A stretch of DNA of 19,634 nt from Planctomycetota bacterium (lineage in GTDB: Bacteria > Planctomycetota > SZUA-567 > JAFGNG01): positions 1 to 19,634 of the forward strand of contig JAFGNG010000032.1 in assembly GCA_016927125.1 (NCBI GenBank), written 5' to 3'. Shown here in pieces: positions 7,531 to 16,041 of the stretch. Within the stretch, counting starts at the first letter, position 1, and each line of letters begins with the position of its first letter. The notes under the pieces were generated by a model. The model was not told the DNA's origin. It searched no databases and saw only the letters and a program-made list of their open reading frames with translations. The position numbers and the translations under genes are program-made.

Positions 7531-8294
7531 TGGCGTTTGACCACGAAGGATATGCCCAAGGCAAAGAAATCCTTGTCCGCGCCCACGGGGTGAAGCGGGT
7601 TTACCACCGCGGATCGGAAGAGGTCCAGGCCCTGCGCGGGGTGTACCTGAATATTTACCGAGGCGAGTATGTCTGTGTCATGGGACCGTCGGGCAGCGGC
7701 AAAACGACCTTCTTTAACATGATCGGCGGGCTGGATTCGCCGACCAGCGGGCGGGTCTTTATCGACGAGGTTGACATGGCCCAGCTCAACGCGCACGAGT
7801 TGGCCTTCCTGCGTTGCCGCAAGATCGGCTATGTCTTCCAGTCCTACAACCTGAATACAGTGATGACCGCCTTGAATAACGTGATGCTGCCGATGCTTTT
7901 CGCGGGGAAGCACCCCGACGACGCCCGCAGCTATGCGATGGAACTTCTGGAAAAGGTCGGGCTGGGGGATCGCTGGAACCACCGGCCGATGGCAATGTCC
8001 GGCGGGCAGCAGCAGCGGGTGGCAATCGCGCGGGCCTTGGCCAACCGGCCGTCGCTTTTGCTCTGTGACGAACCGACCGGCAACCTTGATCTGAAAACCG
8101 GCAAGGAGATCCACCAGCTGCTTAGCAATTTGCATAAGAATGAAAATGCGACTATCATTTGCGCGACCCATGACCATAACATGCTACTGGCCAGCGACCG
8201 CATGGTCTGGATCCGCGACGGAGAAATCGACCGGGTAGAACTCAGCAAGGACGTAAAGATTGAAAAGGCGAGCCTGGGTACAGACGATGACTAA
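7530..8294 (+). CDS. ABC transporter ATP-binding protein, MacB/LolD class (first copy)
   Basis: At 254 residues it has all catalytic motifs intact: Walker A GPSGSGKTT at 52-60, Q-loop in GYVFQSYN, signature SGGQQQR at about 157-163, Walker B LLLCDEPTGNLD with D180 and E181, and H-loop ATHDH. The QSYNLNTVMTALNNVMLP and SGGQQQRVAIARAL stretches place it in the LolD/MacB group that partners FtsX permeases. The C-terminal tail (EIDRVELSKDVKIEKASLG) is shared with the second ATPase of the operon at 15304-16041, which points to an ancient duplication. The start overlaps the upstream stop (TAATG). The stop overlaps the start of the giant permease by eight bases. It probably energises one or both FtsX permeases. 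Confidence 0.95.
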   Translation: MAFDHEGYAQGKEILVRAHGVKRVYHRGSEEVQALRGVYLNIYRGEYVCVMGPSGSGKTTFFNMIGGLDSPTSGRVFIDEVDMAQLNAHELAFLRCRKIGYVFQSYNLNTVMTALNNVMLPMLFAGKHPDDARSYAMELLEKVGLGDRWNHRPMAMSGGQQQRVAIARALANRPSLLLCDEPTGNLDLKTGKEIHQLLSNLHKNENATIICATHDHNMLLASDRMVWIRDGEIDRVELSKDVKIEKASLGTDDD

Positions 8295-11200
8295 AGTTTA
8301 TTATCTCTTACTTGCGATCCTGGTAATAATCTGCGCGCAGCCGACGCTGCAGGCGGATTCTACCTATTCCGACCTGATGGCGGAATTCAGCAAATATCCC
8401 CACCGCCTTGCCAGCAGCGAAAATTTCAACCACTGCCTCGAAGCCCTGGAAGCGAAACTCAAAGCCGCGGGGCTGGAGTCTCACCGCCAGGTGTTCAAGA
8501 CAATTGTACCGGAGACTATAGTTTCCGAGTTTATCGTTAATGGCAAACCAACCGGCCCGCTCTATCCACTCGGACCCAACGGCGCGATGCCGGTAACGAC
8601 CGGTGCAGACGGCATCAGCGGCCAGCTGCTCTGGCTTGGTGACGGCAGCCTTAAAGAGATGGCAGGCAAACCGGTCGAAGGCTGTATCGCCTTGCTTAAC
8701 TTCAACACCCTTAACATGCAGCAGGTTTTCAGCCAGGGAGCGAAGGCGGTTATTTTCCTGGGTGACGGAACCGCGCAGCGCTGGCAAGTAGGCAATCACT
8801 TTACTGAAATAGCAGCCATCATCCCGCGTTTCTATATGTCCAAGCAAGATGCCCAAGAAGCCGGCCTGCTGGAAGCAGCTTCCCAGGGAGCCCCAGCCAA
8901 GCTGAACGTAATAGTCACCTGGAAGAATACGCTCGCCACCAACCTCTGGCTGGAAATTCCCGGAGAAGAAGGCGCGCTCTTCAATCTCAGCAGCGAAGAG
9001 GCACTGGTGCTCTCTGCCACGCTCGATACTTTCGGCACGGTCCCGGAACTTTGCCCGCAATTGCGCTCAGCCGCCAATGTAGCCCTGCTAGCCGAGGTCT
9101 GCTGCAAACTGGCAAAACAGCCGCTCAAGCGAAGCATCTATGTAGTTTTCTTGGGCAGTCACTACGGAGCGCAGGATGGGGCCCGGCATTTTTACTACGG
9201 ATTGAAAAAGGGCGATCATCAAAAATGCGACAAGGAAGGCATGCCGGATCCCCTGGATTTCCGGGAAGCGGGCTTTCGGGAAGAACTGGCCGCGGTTAAG
9301 GGCCAGTTGGAGATACTGCAAACCGACGATTTTCTTAAGCAGGGTGAGTCAGCGGGGATGCTGGCAAATATCCAACAATGGTTCAGCGGACTCTTTAGTA
9401 GTGACGAAAGCAAAAAGGAAGCGGTAGAAGAACTGGATGTTTCAGAGGTTGTCCAGATACTGCGGCGCTCGCTGGACAGCAAGGTTAATAACCGTAACTA
9501 TGAAATCAGCAGAATCCGGCTGAAAGAGAGCGAGTTAAAAAATACCATTGCCGCGTTGGAAGAAAAACTGGAGCCTTCTGAAGCAGGGGGAGAGGCGGCG
9601 CCGGAAAATGATCAACCGCTAACCGCAACTGAAACCACCGAGATTAAAGACCAGATCAAATTACTCACCGCCAAGATCGAACAACTTGGCGTTAACATCA
9701 AGTCGCTAAAGGAAAGCAAATCGATCTGGAATAATATGCGGCGCCAGCTCATTAGCTATGATATTACGGATAAAGAGAATTTCGCAATCCTGGTCAAGGA
9801 AACCCGCGAAGAACTAATGAATCACCGCCAGGAAGCCGAGGTTATGCTGCAACAAAACCTTTGCTTTCAGGAGATTGCCAAGCAGACCGGGGGCAAGGCA
9901 ATCGTCGGCCATTTCACCTTTGATTTCGCCAATGACACCGACGCCTGGATGTTCAGCCCGTTTGGAGATTACCGGTTTGCCCGCTGGATTACCCCCGTCG
10001 TAAAACTTGAAATCGGGAATTTCAGCAAGAGTCTTGAAAATCTCGAATCCCTGTACCAGGAAGTGGTGAAGCCCGCCTGGGAAGCCAAGTTGCTTTCCGC
10101 GGCCACCACCAGTTTCTACCAGCCCCGGACCCTGAGCGTAGTCAAGACCCGCAGCGTGCCTTCTTCCGTTCCAATCGGCCAGGGAATTTACGGGTACCAA
10201 TTAATGACGGTCGGCATTCCCCTGGATGATGATGAGCTGCCGATCAGCAAAGCTGTCAACCTGGAAAAACTGAGCGGCCAGCTTGAAACATATCTAACCG
10301 CTATGGCTACCAGCGATAAATTGTCATTAAAATGCACCATCCCTCCAGAAACCACCCGCTCAATTATTTATGAGACCAACCAAAAGGTCTTCGGAGTATC
10401 TACCTATTATTATAAGAACGGCAACTATTACGGCGAGCGCTTCCGCAATTACGCCAAGGGCTCATCTCAAACCGAAGGCCCTTCCAAGGGAGCACTGGTG
10501 TTCGGCAGCCAGGGTCTGGAAGTTTTGCGCCAGCCCGCGATCCCGGGGCATACGCGTTATGCCATGGCCAAAACCAACGGCGAGGGTTATTACTTTATCC
10601 CGGAAGTCAATCGCTTTGTCAGGTTTGTCGCTTTTGAGTTTGATAAAACCGGCGTACCCAACCGGTTTTCCCATTATCCCATAGATCTGGATCGGCTCTT
10701 CTTCGGCCAGAGCGCGAACTTTTATATTCCCTTTAATCCTAACTTCTATGGTAAAATTCACGGCGATACCTCCAACCTGATTAAACCCTTGAATGCGAAC
10801 AGCGATTCCAGGCCGAAATATTACTGGGACAACACCAACTCCAAGCTCTGCGCTTTCGCTTTTGATCAGAATGTCAATTTTAAGTTTATCACTAACGGGT
10901 TCAATCTGCTTGGCAGCACCAAGGATGATCCCATGGGAGTTGGTTTTCCCAGAGATCCGGTTACCGGGGTATCTTTCAATACCCTGAAAGCAGCGGCCAA
11001 CGACTTTGTGCTCTTGAACAGCAGCCGCCTGGATACCCTGCGCAAAAAGAATATTGTCGCAGACTCACTGGAGGTAATCCACGCGGAAGCAGTTCAGCAC
11101 CTGGACAACGCCACCACCCTGCGCGCAGCGGGGAATATTGAAAAAGCAGTAGCGCATGAGACTTTCTCCATGGCGCTCAGCAACCGGGTCTACAAACCCT

Positions 11201-13329
11201 TGAAGGATATCACCACTGACCTGGTGCAGGCAGTGGTGCTGCTCCTGATCCTGAATATCCCCTTCGCCTTTGTCATGGAGCGGTTGCTCTGCGGGTTTAT
11301 CAGCATTTATAAACAGATTTTTGGTTTCATCGTATTCTTTGTCCTGACCTTTATCATCCTGTATTATGTCCACCCGGCTTTCTCCCTGGCGTCAGCGCCG
11401 GTCATTATCTTCCTGGCGTTTGTGATCATTCTGATCAGCGCGCTGGTGATTTACCTGGTAATGACCAAATTCCGCAAGGAGGTGAGGGCGATCCAGGGCC
11501 TCGCCTCGACCGTACACGGGGTTGCCAGCGACAGCAGCACGGCCTTGGCCTCGGTGGCAATCGGCATTGCCGGGATGCGCAACCGCCCGCTCAAGACCTT
11601 CCTAACCTCGGTGACGGTGGTGCTTCTCACCTTCACCATCCTGGTCTTCGCCTCCTTTACTTCCAAGATCGGGGTTACCAAGCCCTTCTTGGGCAAAGGA
11701 CCCGGGGATGATCGGATCGAGTTGCATCGCTTCACCTCGCTGGAAATCCCGGAAAGGCTGATTGCCTCCGTGAAGACACTTTACGAGGATAACTGGAATG
11801 TCTTCAGGCGCGGGGCATGTTATGTTGATCCCACCCGCCATGAGCAACTACCCGCGAAGATTATTTACAATCCGGCTTCCGGCAAGACCATCAAGATCGA
11901 CGGGATCCTCGGGTTTGAACCCGGCGAGGTTGAGATTAACACCAGCCTGAAGAAACTGCTGCCACGTTTCAGCGGAGAATACAAGCATCCGCCGCTTTTT
12001 GTTTCCGAACTTATTGCCGCCAGCCTGGAAATCAAGGAAGGCGAAACTTTGAATATTTCCGGCCGCGACTTTACTTATGCCGGTACTTTTGACACGGTGT
12101 TGATGGAGGGGATCTCAAATCTCGACGGCACCAAGATGGCGCCGCCCGACTTCACCACCATTATTGAAGAGCAGCAAATGCAGGACCAGGAACCCCGGAT
12201 GATCGCCCAGCAAGGCGGGCTGCTGGAGCAGCTTGACCTGAGTAACTTTGTCTGGTTCCACTCCCAGGGAATTGCAATAACCAATTACGAGGCGCTGGAG
12301 CCATTGGAGGTTATTCCCAACCAGGTTGTCCTCTATCCTAAAGAGGAACCGGATTTTGACAAAGCCGCCAATGAACTCGCCAATATCTTTGCCGGCCCGA
12401 TCTACGCGAAGAGCCCGGATGGGTTAAGGCAATACTTCTTCACCACCATCATGGAGGGCAGCGGCTTTTCAGAAATCCTGGTACCGCTGGTGCTGGGGGC
12501 GTTGATTATCTTCAGCTCCCTGCTGGGTTCCATCGTGGACCGCGAGCGGGAGATCTTTACCTATAGCGCTCTCGGACTAGCCCCGCCGGATGTGGGGGCG
12601 CTTTTCTTTGCCGAATCCAGCGTGTACGCGGTGGTGGGCGGCCTCGGAGGGTACCTCTTCAGCCAGGTAGTGGCCAAGGTGCTCGCGGTCCTGGCCAGCT
12701 ATGGATACTTCCATCCGCCGGAGATGAACTTCTCCTCCTTTAACAGCGTGCTGACAATCTTCGTAGTAATGGCGGCAGTGCTCTTGTCAACCATCTATCC
12801 TGCGATCAAGGCCAGCCGCAGCGCCAACCCGGGCGTGGCAAGAAAATGGAAGATGCCGAAGCCGGAAGGCAACTCCATGCGCTTCCTCTTCCCCTTCACG
12901 GTGTCCGCGATTGACATGGCGGGAATTTTAAGCTTTATCAAGGAACACTTCCAGAATCACAGCGATGCTTCGCTGGGTAGCTTCGCCGCCAAGGACGTCT
13001 CGATCTTCCGGGTGAAGGAAGAAGGCGGCGTGGAGGGCCTCAACCTGGGTATTCAAGCGATGATCTCACTGGCGCCGTTCGACCTCGGTGTCTTCCAGGA
13101 ATTCAAGATGTATTCCAGGGAATCGGAGATTGCGGGCATCATGGAAGTTGTGGTGGAGCTGCATAAGATTAACGGGTCGTCAGCGGCATGGCTGCGCGGC
13201 AACCGAACCTTCATAAATGACTTGAGAAATCAGTTCCTCCTCTGGCGCTCCTTACCGGTGGAGACTTTGGAAGTATACCGCGAGCAGACTTCAACCTCCG
13301 TGCAGGAAACCGGGGACGCAAATGGCTGA
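8287..13329 (+). CDS. Giant FtsX-family permease with degenerate M28 peptidase/PA-like ectodomain
   Basis: I chose the ATG at 8287, giving 1680 residues, because it yields a clean signal peptide (VYYLLLAILVIICAQPTLQA) and couples to the upstream stop (ATGACTAA). A TTG at 8260 would bury that signal. Residues about 25-330 resemble an M28 peptidase with an inserted PA-like domain (GCIALLNFN, QGAKAVIFLGDG). The zinc-ligand positions look lost: LSATLDT near 242-248 replaces AHYD, RSAANVAL replaces the GADDN-type loop, and FLGSHYGAQDGARHF replaces the EE motif. Residues about 330-525 are charged and predicted coiled coil. A beta-rich ectodomain runs to about 970. Three helices (about 978-1058), then one FtsX unit (helices near 1101, 1396, 1437 and 1484, with VDREREIFTYSALGLAPPD) follow, then a soluble tail of about 170 residues. 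Ordinary FtsX permeases are only 400-800 residues. Function unknown; substrate binding or scaffolding is my inference. Confidence 0.85.
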   Translation: MTKVYYLLLAILVIICAQPTLQADSTYSDLMAEFSKYPHRLASSENFNHCLEALEAKLKAAGLESHRQVFKTIVPETIVSEFIVNGKPTGPLYPLGPNGAMPVTTGADGISGQLLWLGDGSLKEMAGKPVEGCIALLNFNTLNMQQVFSQGAKAVIFLGDGTAQRWQVGNHFTEIAAIIPRFYMSKQDAQEAGLLEAASQGAPAKLNVIVTWKNTLATNLWLEIPGEEGALFNLSSEEALVLSATLDTFGTVPELCPQLRSAANVALLAEVCCKLAKQPLKRSIYVVFLGSHYGAQDGARHFYYGLKKGDHQKCDKEGMPDPLDFREAGFREELAAVKGQLEILQTDDFLKQGESAGMLANIQQWFSGLFSSDESKKEAVEELDVSEVVQILRRSLDSKVNNRNYEISRIRLKESELKNTIAALEEKLEPSEAGGEAAPENDQPLTATETTEIKDQIKLLTAKIEQLGVNIKSLKESKSIWNNMRRQLISYDITDKENFAILVKETREELMNHRQEAEVMLQQNLCFQEIAKQTGGKAIVGHFTFDFANDTDAWMFSPFGDYRFARWITPVVKLEIGNFSKSLENLESLYQEVVKPAWEAKLLSAATTSFYQPRTLSVVKTRSVPSSVPIGQGIYGYQLMTVGIPLDDDELPISKAVNLEKLSGQLETYLTAMATSDKLSLKCTIPPETTRSIIYETNQKVFGVSTYYYKNGNYYGERFRNYAKGSSQTEGPSKGALVFGSQGLEVLRQPAIPGHTRYAMAKTNGEGYYFIPEVNRFVRFVAFEFDKTGVPNRFSHYPIDLDRLFFGQSANFYIPFNPNFYGKIHGDTSNLIKPLNANSDSRPKYYWDNTNSKLCAFAFDQNVNFKFITNGFNLLGSTKDDPMGVGFPRDPVTGVSFNTLKAAANDFVLLNSSRLDTLRKKNIVADSLEVIHAEAVQHLDNATTLRAAGNIEKAVAHETFSMALSNRVYKPLKDITTDLVQAVVLLLILNIPFAFVMERLLCGFISIYKQIFGFIVFFVLTFIILYYVHPAFSLASAPVIIFLAFVIILISALVIYLVMTKFRKEVRAIQGLASTVHGVASDSSTALASVAIGIAGMRNRPLKTFLTSVTVVLLTFTILVFASFTSKIGVTKPFLGKGPGDDRIELHRFTSLEIPERLIASVKTLYEDNWNVFRRGACYVDPTRHEQLPAKIIYNPASGKTIKIDGILGFEPGEVEINTSLKKLLPRFSGEYKHPPLFVSELIAASLEIKEGETLNISGRDFTYAGTFDTVLMEGISNLDGTKMAPPDFTTIIEEQQMQDQEPRMIAQQGGLLEQLDLSNFVWFHSQGIAITNYEALEPLEVIPNQVVLYPKEEPDFDKAANELANIFAGPIYAKSPDGLRQYFFTTIMEGSGFSEILVPLVLGALIIFSSLLGSIVDREREIFTYSALGLAPPDVGALFFAESSVYAVVGGLGGYLFSQVVAKVLAVLASYGYFHPPEMNFSSFNSVLTIFVVMAAVLLSTIYPAIKASRSANPGVARKWKMPKPEGNSMRFLFPFTVSAIDMAGILSFIKEHFQNHSDASLGSFAAKDVSIFRVKEEGGVEGLNLGIQAMISLAPFDLGVFQEFKMYSRESEIAGIMEVVVELHKINGSSAAWLRGNRTFINDLRNQFLLWRSLPVETLEVYREQTSTSVQETGDANG

Positions 13330-15283
13330 GTTGGACAAAGAATTATCGGAATATCAGGACCTAATGGAAGTGCCATCCTCCTTTGAGGACGGGTTCTCCT
13401 TCTCATCATTGATTGGCACGCTGTTCCTGGCGCTGGTAATGGTACCGGGGTCGCTGTACATGGGGCTGGTCGCGGGGGTCGGGATTGGCCCGGCCGCGAA
13501 ATGGGTTACGGTAATCCTCTTTGTGGAAGTCGCCAAGCGCGCCAATGCCAAGCTCTCGCGGGCGCAGCTCTTCGTGCTCTTTTACATGTCGGCACTGATT
13601 GTCACGCAGACGGTCCATGGCACCCCGCTTTTCCGGCAGTTCCTCGCCAAGAGCGAGGCTGCCATCACCACCGGGATCTCAGCCTTGATCCCAGCCTGGG
13701 CCGCGCCGCTGGAGCAATCCGCTTACGATAACCGCACCTTTTTCCAGGAACCTTGGATTATTCCGACGCTGATCATTGTCTTTACCATGATTTTCGGCAA
13801 GATTAACGAGGCTATCCTCGGATATGGCTTGTTCCGCATTACCAGCGATATTGAAAGATTGCCCTTCCCCATGGCGCCGGTTGCCGCACAGGGGATTGTC
13901 GCCATTGCCGAAGATGTGGAGGGCGCCGGCAGCGACAACAAGAGTTCGATTCGGTGGAGGGCATTTTGTATTGGCGGGGCGGTAGGACTGATCTTTGGTC
14001 TGATCTATATGGCGCTGCCGACCTTGAGCGGCGTTTTCTTAGGGAAGACCCTGATGATCCTGCCGATTCCGTTCGTGGATTTAACCTCGTACACCGAGAG
14101 CTACCTCCCCGCAGCCGATATTGGCATCGGTTTTAACCTCCTGCAACTGGTCTTCGGCATGGTAATGCCTTTCTACGCCATGCTGGGCAGCTTTGTCGGT
14201 TTGGTCGCGATGTGGCTTGCCAACCCCATCCTATTTTACAACGGTATCCTGACCATGTGGGAGCCGGGGGACAAGATGCTCGAGGTCTTCTTCAAGAACC
14301 GGATTAACCTCTATCTCAGCCTGATTATCGGGATGACCTTCGCCGTTGCCTTTATCAGCATCTTCGGGACCCTCTGGAGCCGCAAGAAGCGGAAGATCGC
14401 CCGTCTCGCAGAACCACCCCGGACGATGGTTGACCGGGGCGATATCCCACACGCCATTGTAGTGATTGTCTATATTATTTCCACCCTCGCCTATGTTCTG
14501 TTGAGCTGCTATTTACTGGATTGGCACAAGGGAGTGGTGATTGTGCTGCTGATCTACGGGTTCTTATACACCCCGATTATCTCTTACGTTACCTCCCGAC
14601 TGGAGGGCATGGCAGGGCAGGTGATCCAGATCCCCTTCATCAAGGAGGCGGCGTTTATCCTCTCCGGTTACCGGGGGGTGGATATCTGGTTTATTCCGGT
14701 TCCCAAAACCGATAACAGCATTAACACCATTGCCTATAAGCAGGCAGAACTGCTGGGGACGAAGTTTACTTCGCTCTGGAAAGCGAATTTCTTCCTCTTG
14801 CCGATAGTGGTACTGACGGCGATCTTCTTTTCCAGTTTTATCTGGGGCCTGGCGCCGATCCCGTCGGCGATCTATCCTTATACCCAGGAGGTCTGGGATC
14901 TGGAGGCGAAGAACGCCTGCCTGATCTATTCCTCCACCCTGGGCGAGTTCTCGGATTTCGAAGAAGCCCTGACCGCGGGCAAGGTCGGCCTGGGCTTCGG
15001 CCTGGGGATGGTAATCTTTGGTGTCCTGAAGATCTTCAATGCCCCGGCGCTCCTCTTTTACGGCATTATCCGGGGGGTGAGCGGCGGCCTGGCATTTACC
15101 ATTGTTCCGCAATTTGTCGGCGCGATGCTGGGAAGATATTATTTCCTGCGGAAATATGGCTCCGACTGGCGGAAATTCATCCCGGTATTCAGCGCGGGAT
15201 TCATGGTTGGCGCAGGCCTGATCTCGATGTTCTGCGTCGGCATAGTATTTCTCTGCAGGGCGATCAGCACCCTGCCGTATTAG
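13322..15283 (+). CDS. OPT-superfamily membrane transporter (second, divergent copy)
   Basis: This 653-residue polytopic protein has about 14 hydrophobic segments after a short acidic N-terminus. It belongs to the oligopeptide-transporter-like proteins often annotated as peptide transporters in Planctomycetota. Supporting features are SDIERLPFPMAPVAAQG at about 174-190, GYRGVDIWFIPVPKTDNS at about 449-466 and a PSAIYPYTQEVWDLEAKNA block near 513. It shows little obvious identity to the protein at 3878-5974 and is closer in layout to a second OPT branch. Its ATG overlaps the stop of the giant permease by eight bases (ATGGCTGA), so translation of the two is coupled. A 20-base gap precedes the second ATPase. 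Placement between ABC genes argues that it works with them. The cargo is not readable. Confidence 0.75.
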   Translation: MAELDKELSEYQDLMEVPSSFEDGFSFSSLIGTLFLALVMVPGSLYMGLVAGVGIGPAAKWVTVILFVEVAKRANAKLSRAQLFVLFYMSALIVTQTVHGTPLFRQFLAKSEAAITTGISALIPAWAAPLEQSAYDNRTFFQEPWIIPTLIIVFTMIFGKINEAILGYGLFRITSDIERLPFPMAPVAAQGIVAIAEDVEGAGSDNKSSIRWRAFCIGGAVGLIFGLIYMALPTLSGVFLGKTLMILPIPFVDLTSYTESYLPAADIGIGFNLLQLVFGMVMPFYAMLGSFVGLVAMWLANPILFYNGILTMWEPGDKMLEVFFKNRINLYLSLIIGMTFAVAFISIFGTLWSRKKRKIARLAEPPRTMVDRGDIPHAIVVIVYIISTLAYVLLSCYLLDWHKGVVIVLLIYGFLYTPIISYVTSRLEGMAGQVIQIPFIKEAAFILSGYRGVDIWFIPVPKTDNSINTIAYKQAELLGTKFTSLWKANFFLLPIVVLTAIFFSSFIWGLAPIPSAIYPYTQEVWDLEAKNACLIYSSTLGEFSDFEEALTAGKVGLGFGLGMVIFGVLKIFNAPALLFYGIIRGVSGGLAFTIVPQFVGAMLGRYYFLRKYGSDWRKFIPVFSAGFMVGAGLISMFCVGIVFLCRAISTLPY

Positions 15284-15303
15284 GTTAGGCGAGAGGTTGA
15301 ACC

Positions 15304-16041
15304 ATGGGCGAAAAAGGCGACAAACTGGTCAGCATCCAGGGCGTAAACAAGATCTATAAAACCGGCGACGAGGTGATCTACGCGTTGCGGGATATCAACC
15401 TGGATATTTTCCAGGGTGAATACCTCTCGATCATGGGTCCGTCTGGCAGCGGCAAGTCCACGCTCTTTAACATGATCGGCGCAATCGACAAACCCTCCAG
15501 CGGCGAAGTCTTTGTCGGCGGAGTCTCCCTGCCGGGGCTGTCTTCACTGGAACAGTCTTACTTCCGCTGCAAGCATATCGGTTATGTCTTCCAGAGCTAT
15601 AACCTGATCCCCTTCATGACCGCGATGGGAAATGTCACCCTGCCACTGGTCTTTCTGGGAGTTGACCAGGAAGAAGCGGAAGCGCGGGCCAAGGAGGTCC
15701 TGACCTATGTCGGGCTGGGCGAACGCCTAACCCATACCCCCAACGAACTCTCCGGCGGCCAGCAGCAGCGCGTAGCGATTGCCCGGGCCTTGGCCAACAA
15801 CCCGGCCATTATCCTCGCGGATGAGCCCACCGCCAACCTGGACGTGTCTACCGGCAAGTCCATTATCGAGATCTTCAAGAAACTCACCATTGACCACGGC
15901 GTCACCATCATCACGGCAACCCACGATCACAAGATGTTGGCAACCTCTGATCGCATTGTCTGGATTAAAGGCGGTGAGGTTGACCGGATCCAGAAGGTCT
16001 CGGACATGAAGATTTCGGTTGGTTCAATCGGCGGTGAATAA
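15304..16041 (+). CDS. ABC transporter ATP-binding protein, MacB/LolD class (second copy)
   Basis: The protein has 245 residues with intact Walker A (GPSGSGKST, about 45-53), Q-loop (GYVFQSYN), signature SGGQQQR at about 150-156, Walker B ILADEPTANLD with D173 and E174, and H-loop ATHDH. It is a clear paralogue of the ATPase at 7530-8294 and shares the unusual C-terminal tail (EVDRIQKVSDMKISVGSIG). Both copies look catalytically competent, so they could form homodimers for two permeases or one heterodimer. GAGAGG before the ATG at 15304 is an adequate ribosome site. The stop overlaps the next start as TAATG. Confidence 0.95.
   Translation: MGEKGDKLVSIQGVNKIYKTGDEVIYALRDINLDIFQGEYLSIMGPSGSGKSTLFNMIGAIDKPSSGEVFVGGVSLPGLSSLEQSYFRCKHIGYVFQSYNLIPFMTAMGNVTLPLVFLGVDQEEAEARAKEVLTYVGLGERLTHTPNELSGGQQQRVAIARALANNPAIILADEPTANLDVSTGKSIIEIFKKLTIDHGVTIITATHDHKMLATSDRIVWIKGGEVDRIQKVSDMKISVGSIGGE

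Noticed and set aside
7392..8177. Minus-strand ORF of 261 codons opposite the first ABC ATPase
   Set aside because: The opposite strand encodes intact Walker A, signature and Walker B motifs, so this is a codon-bias shadow.
8260..8286. TTG start nine codons upstream for the giant permease
   Set aside because: It adds a charged MKRRAWVQT stretch before a signal peptide that is complete from the ATG at 8287 and deepens the overlap with the ATPase gene.
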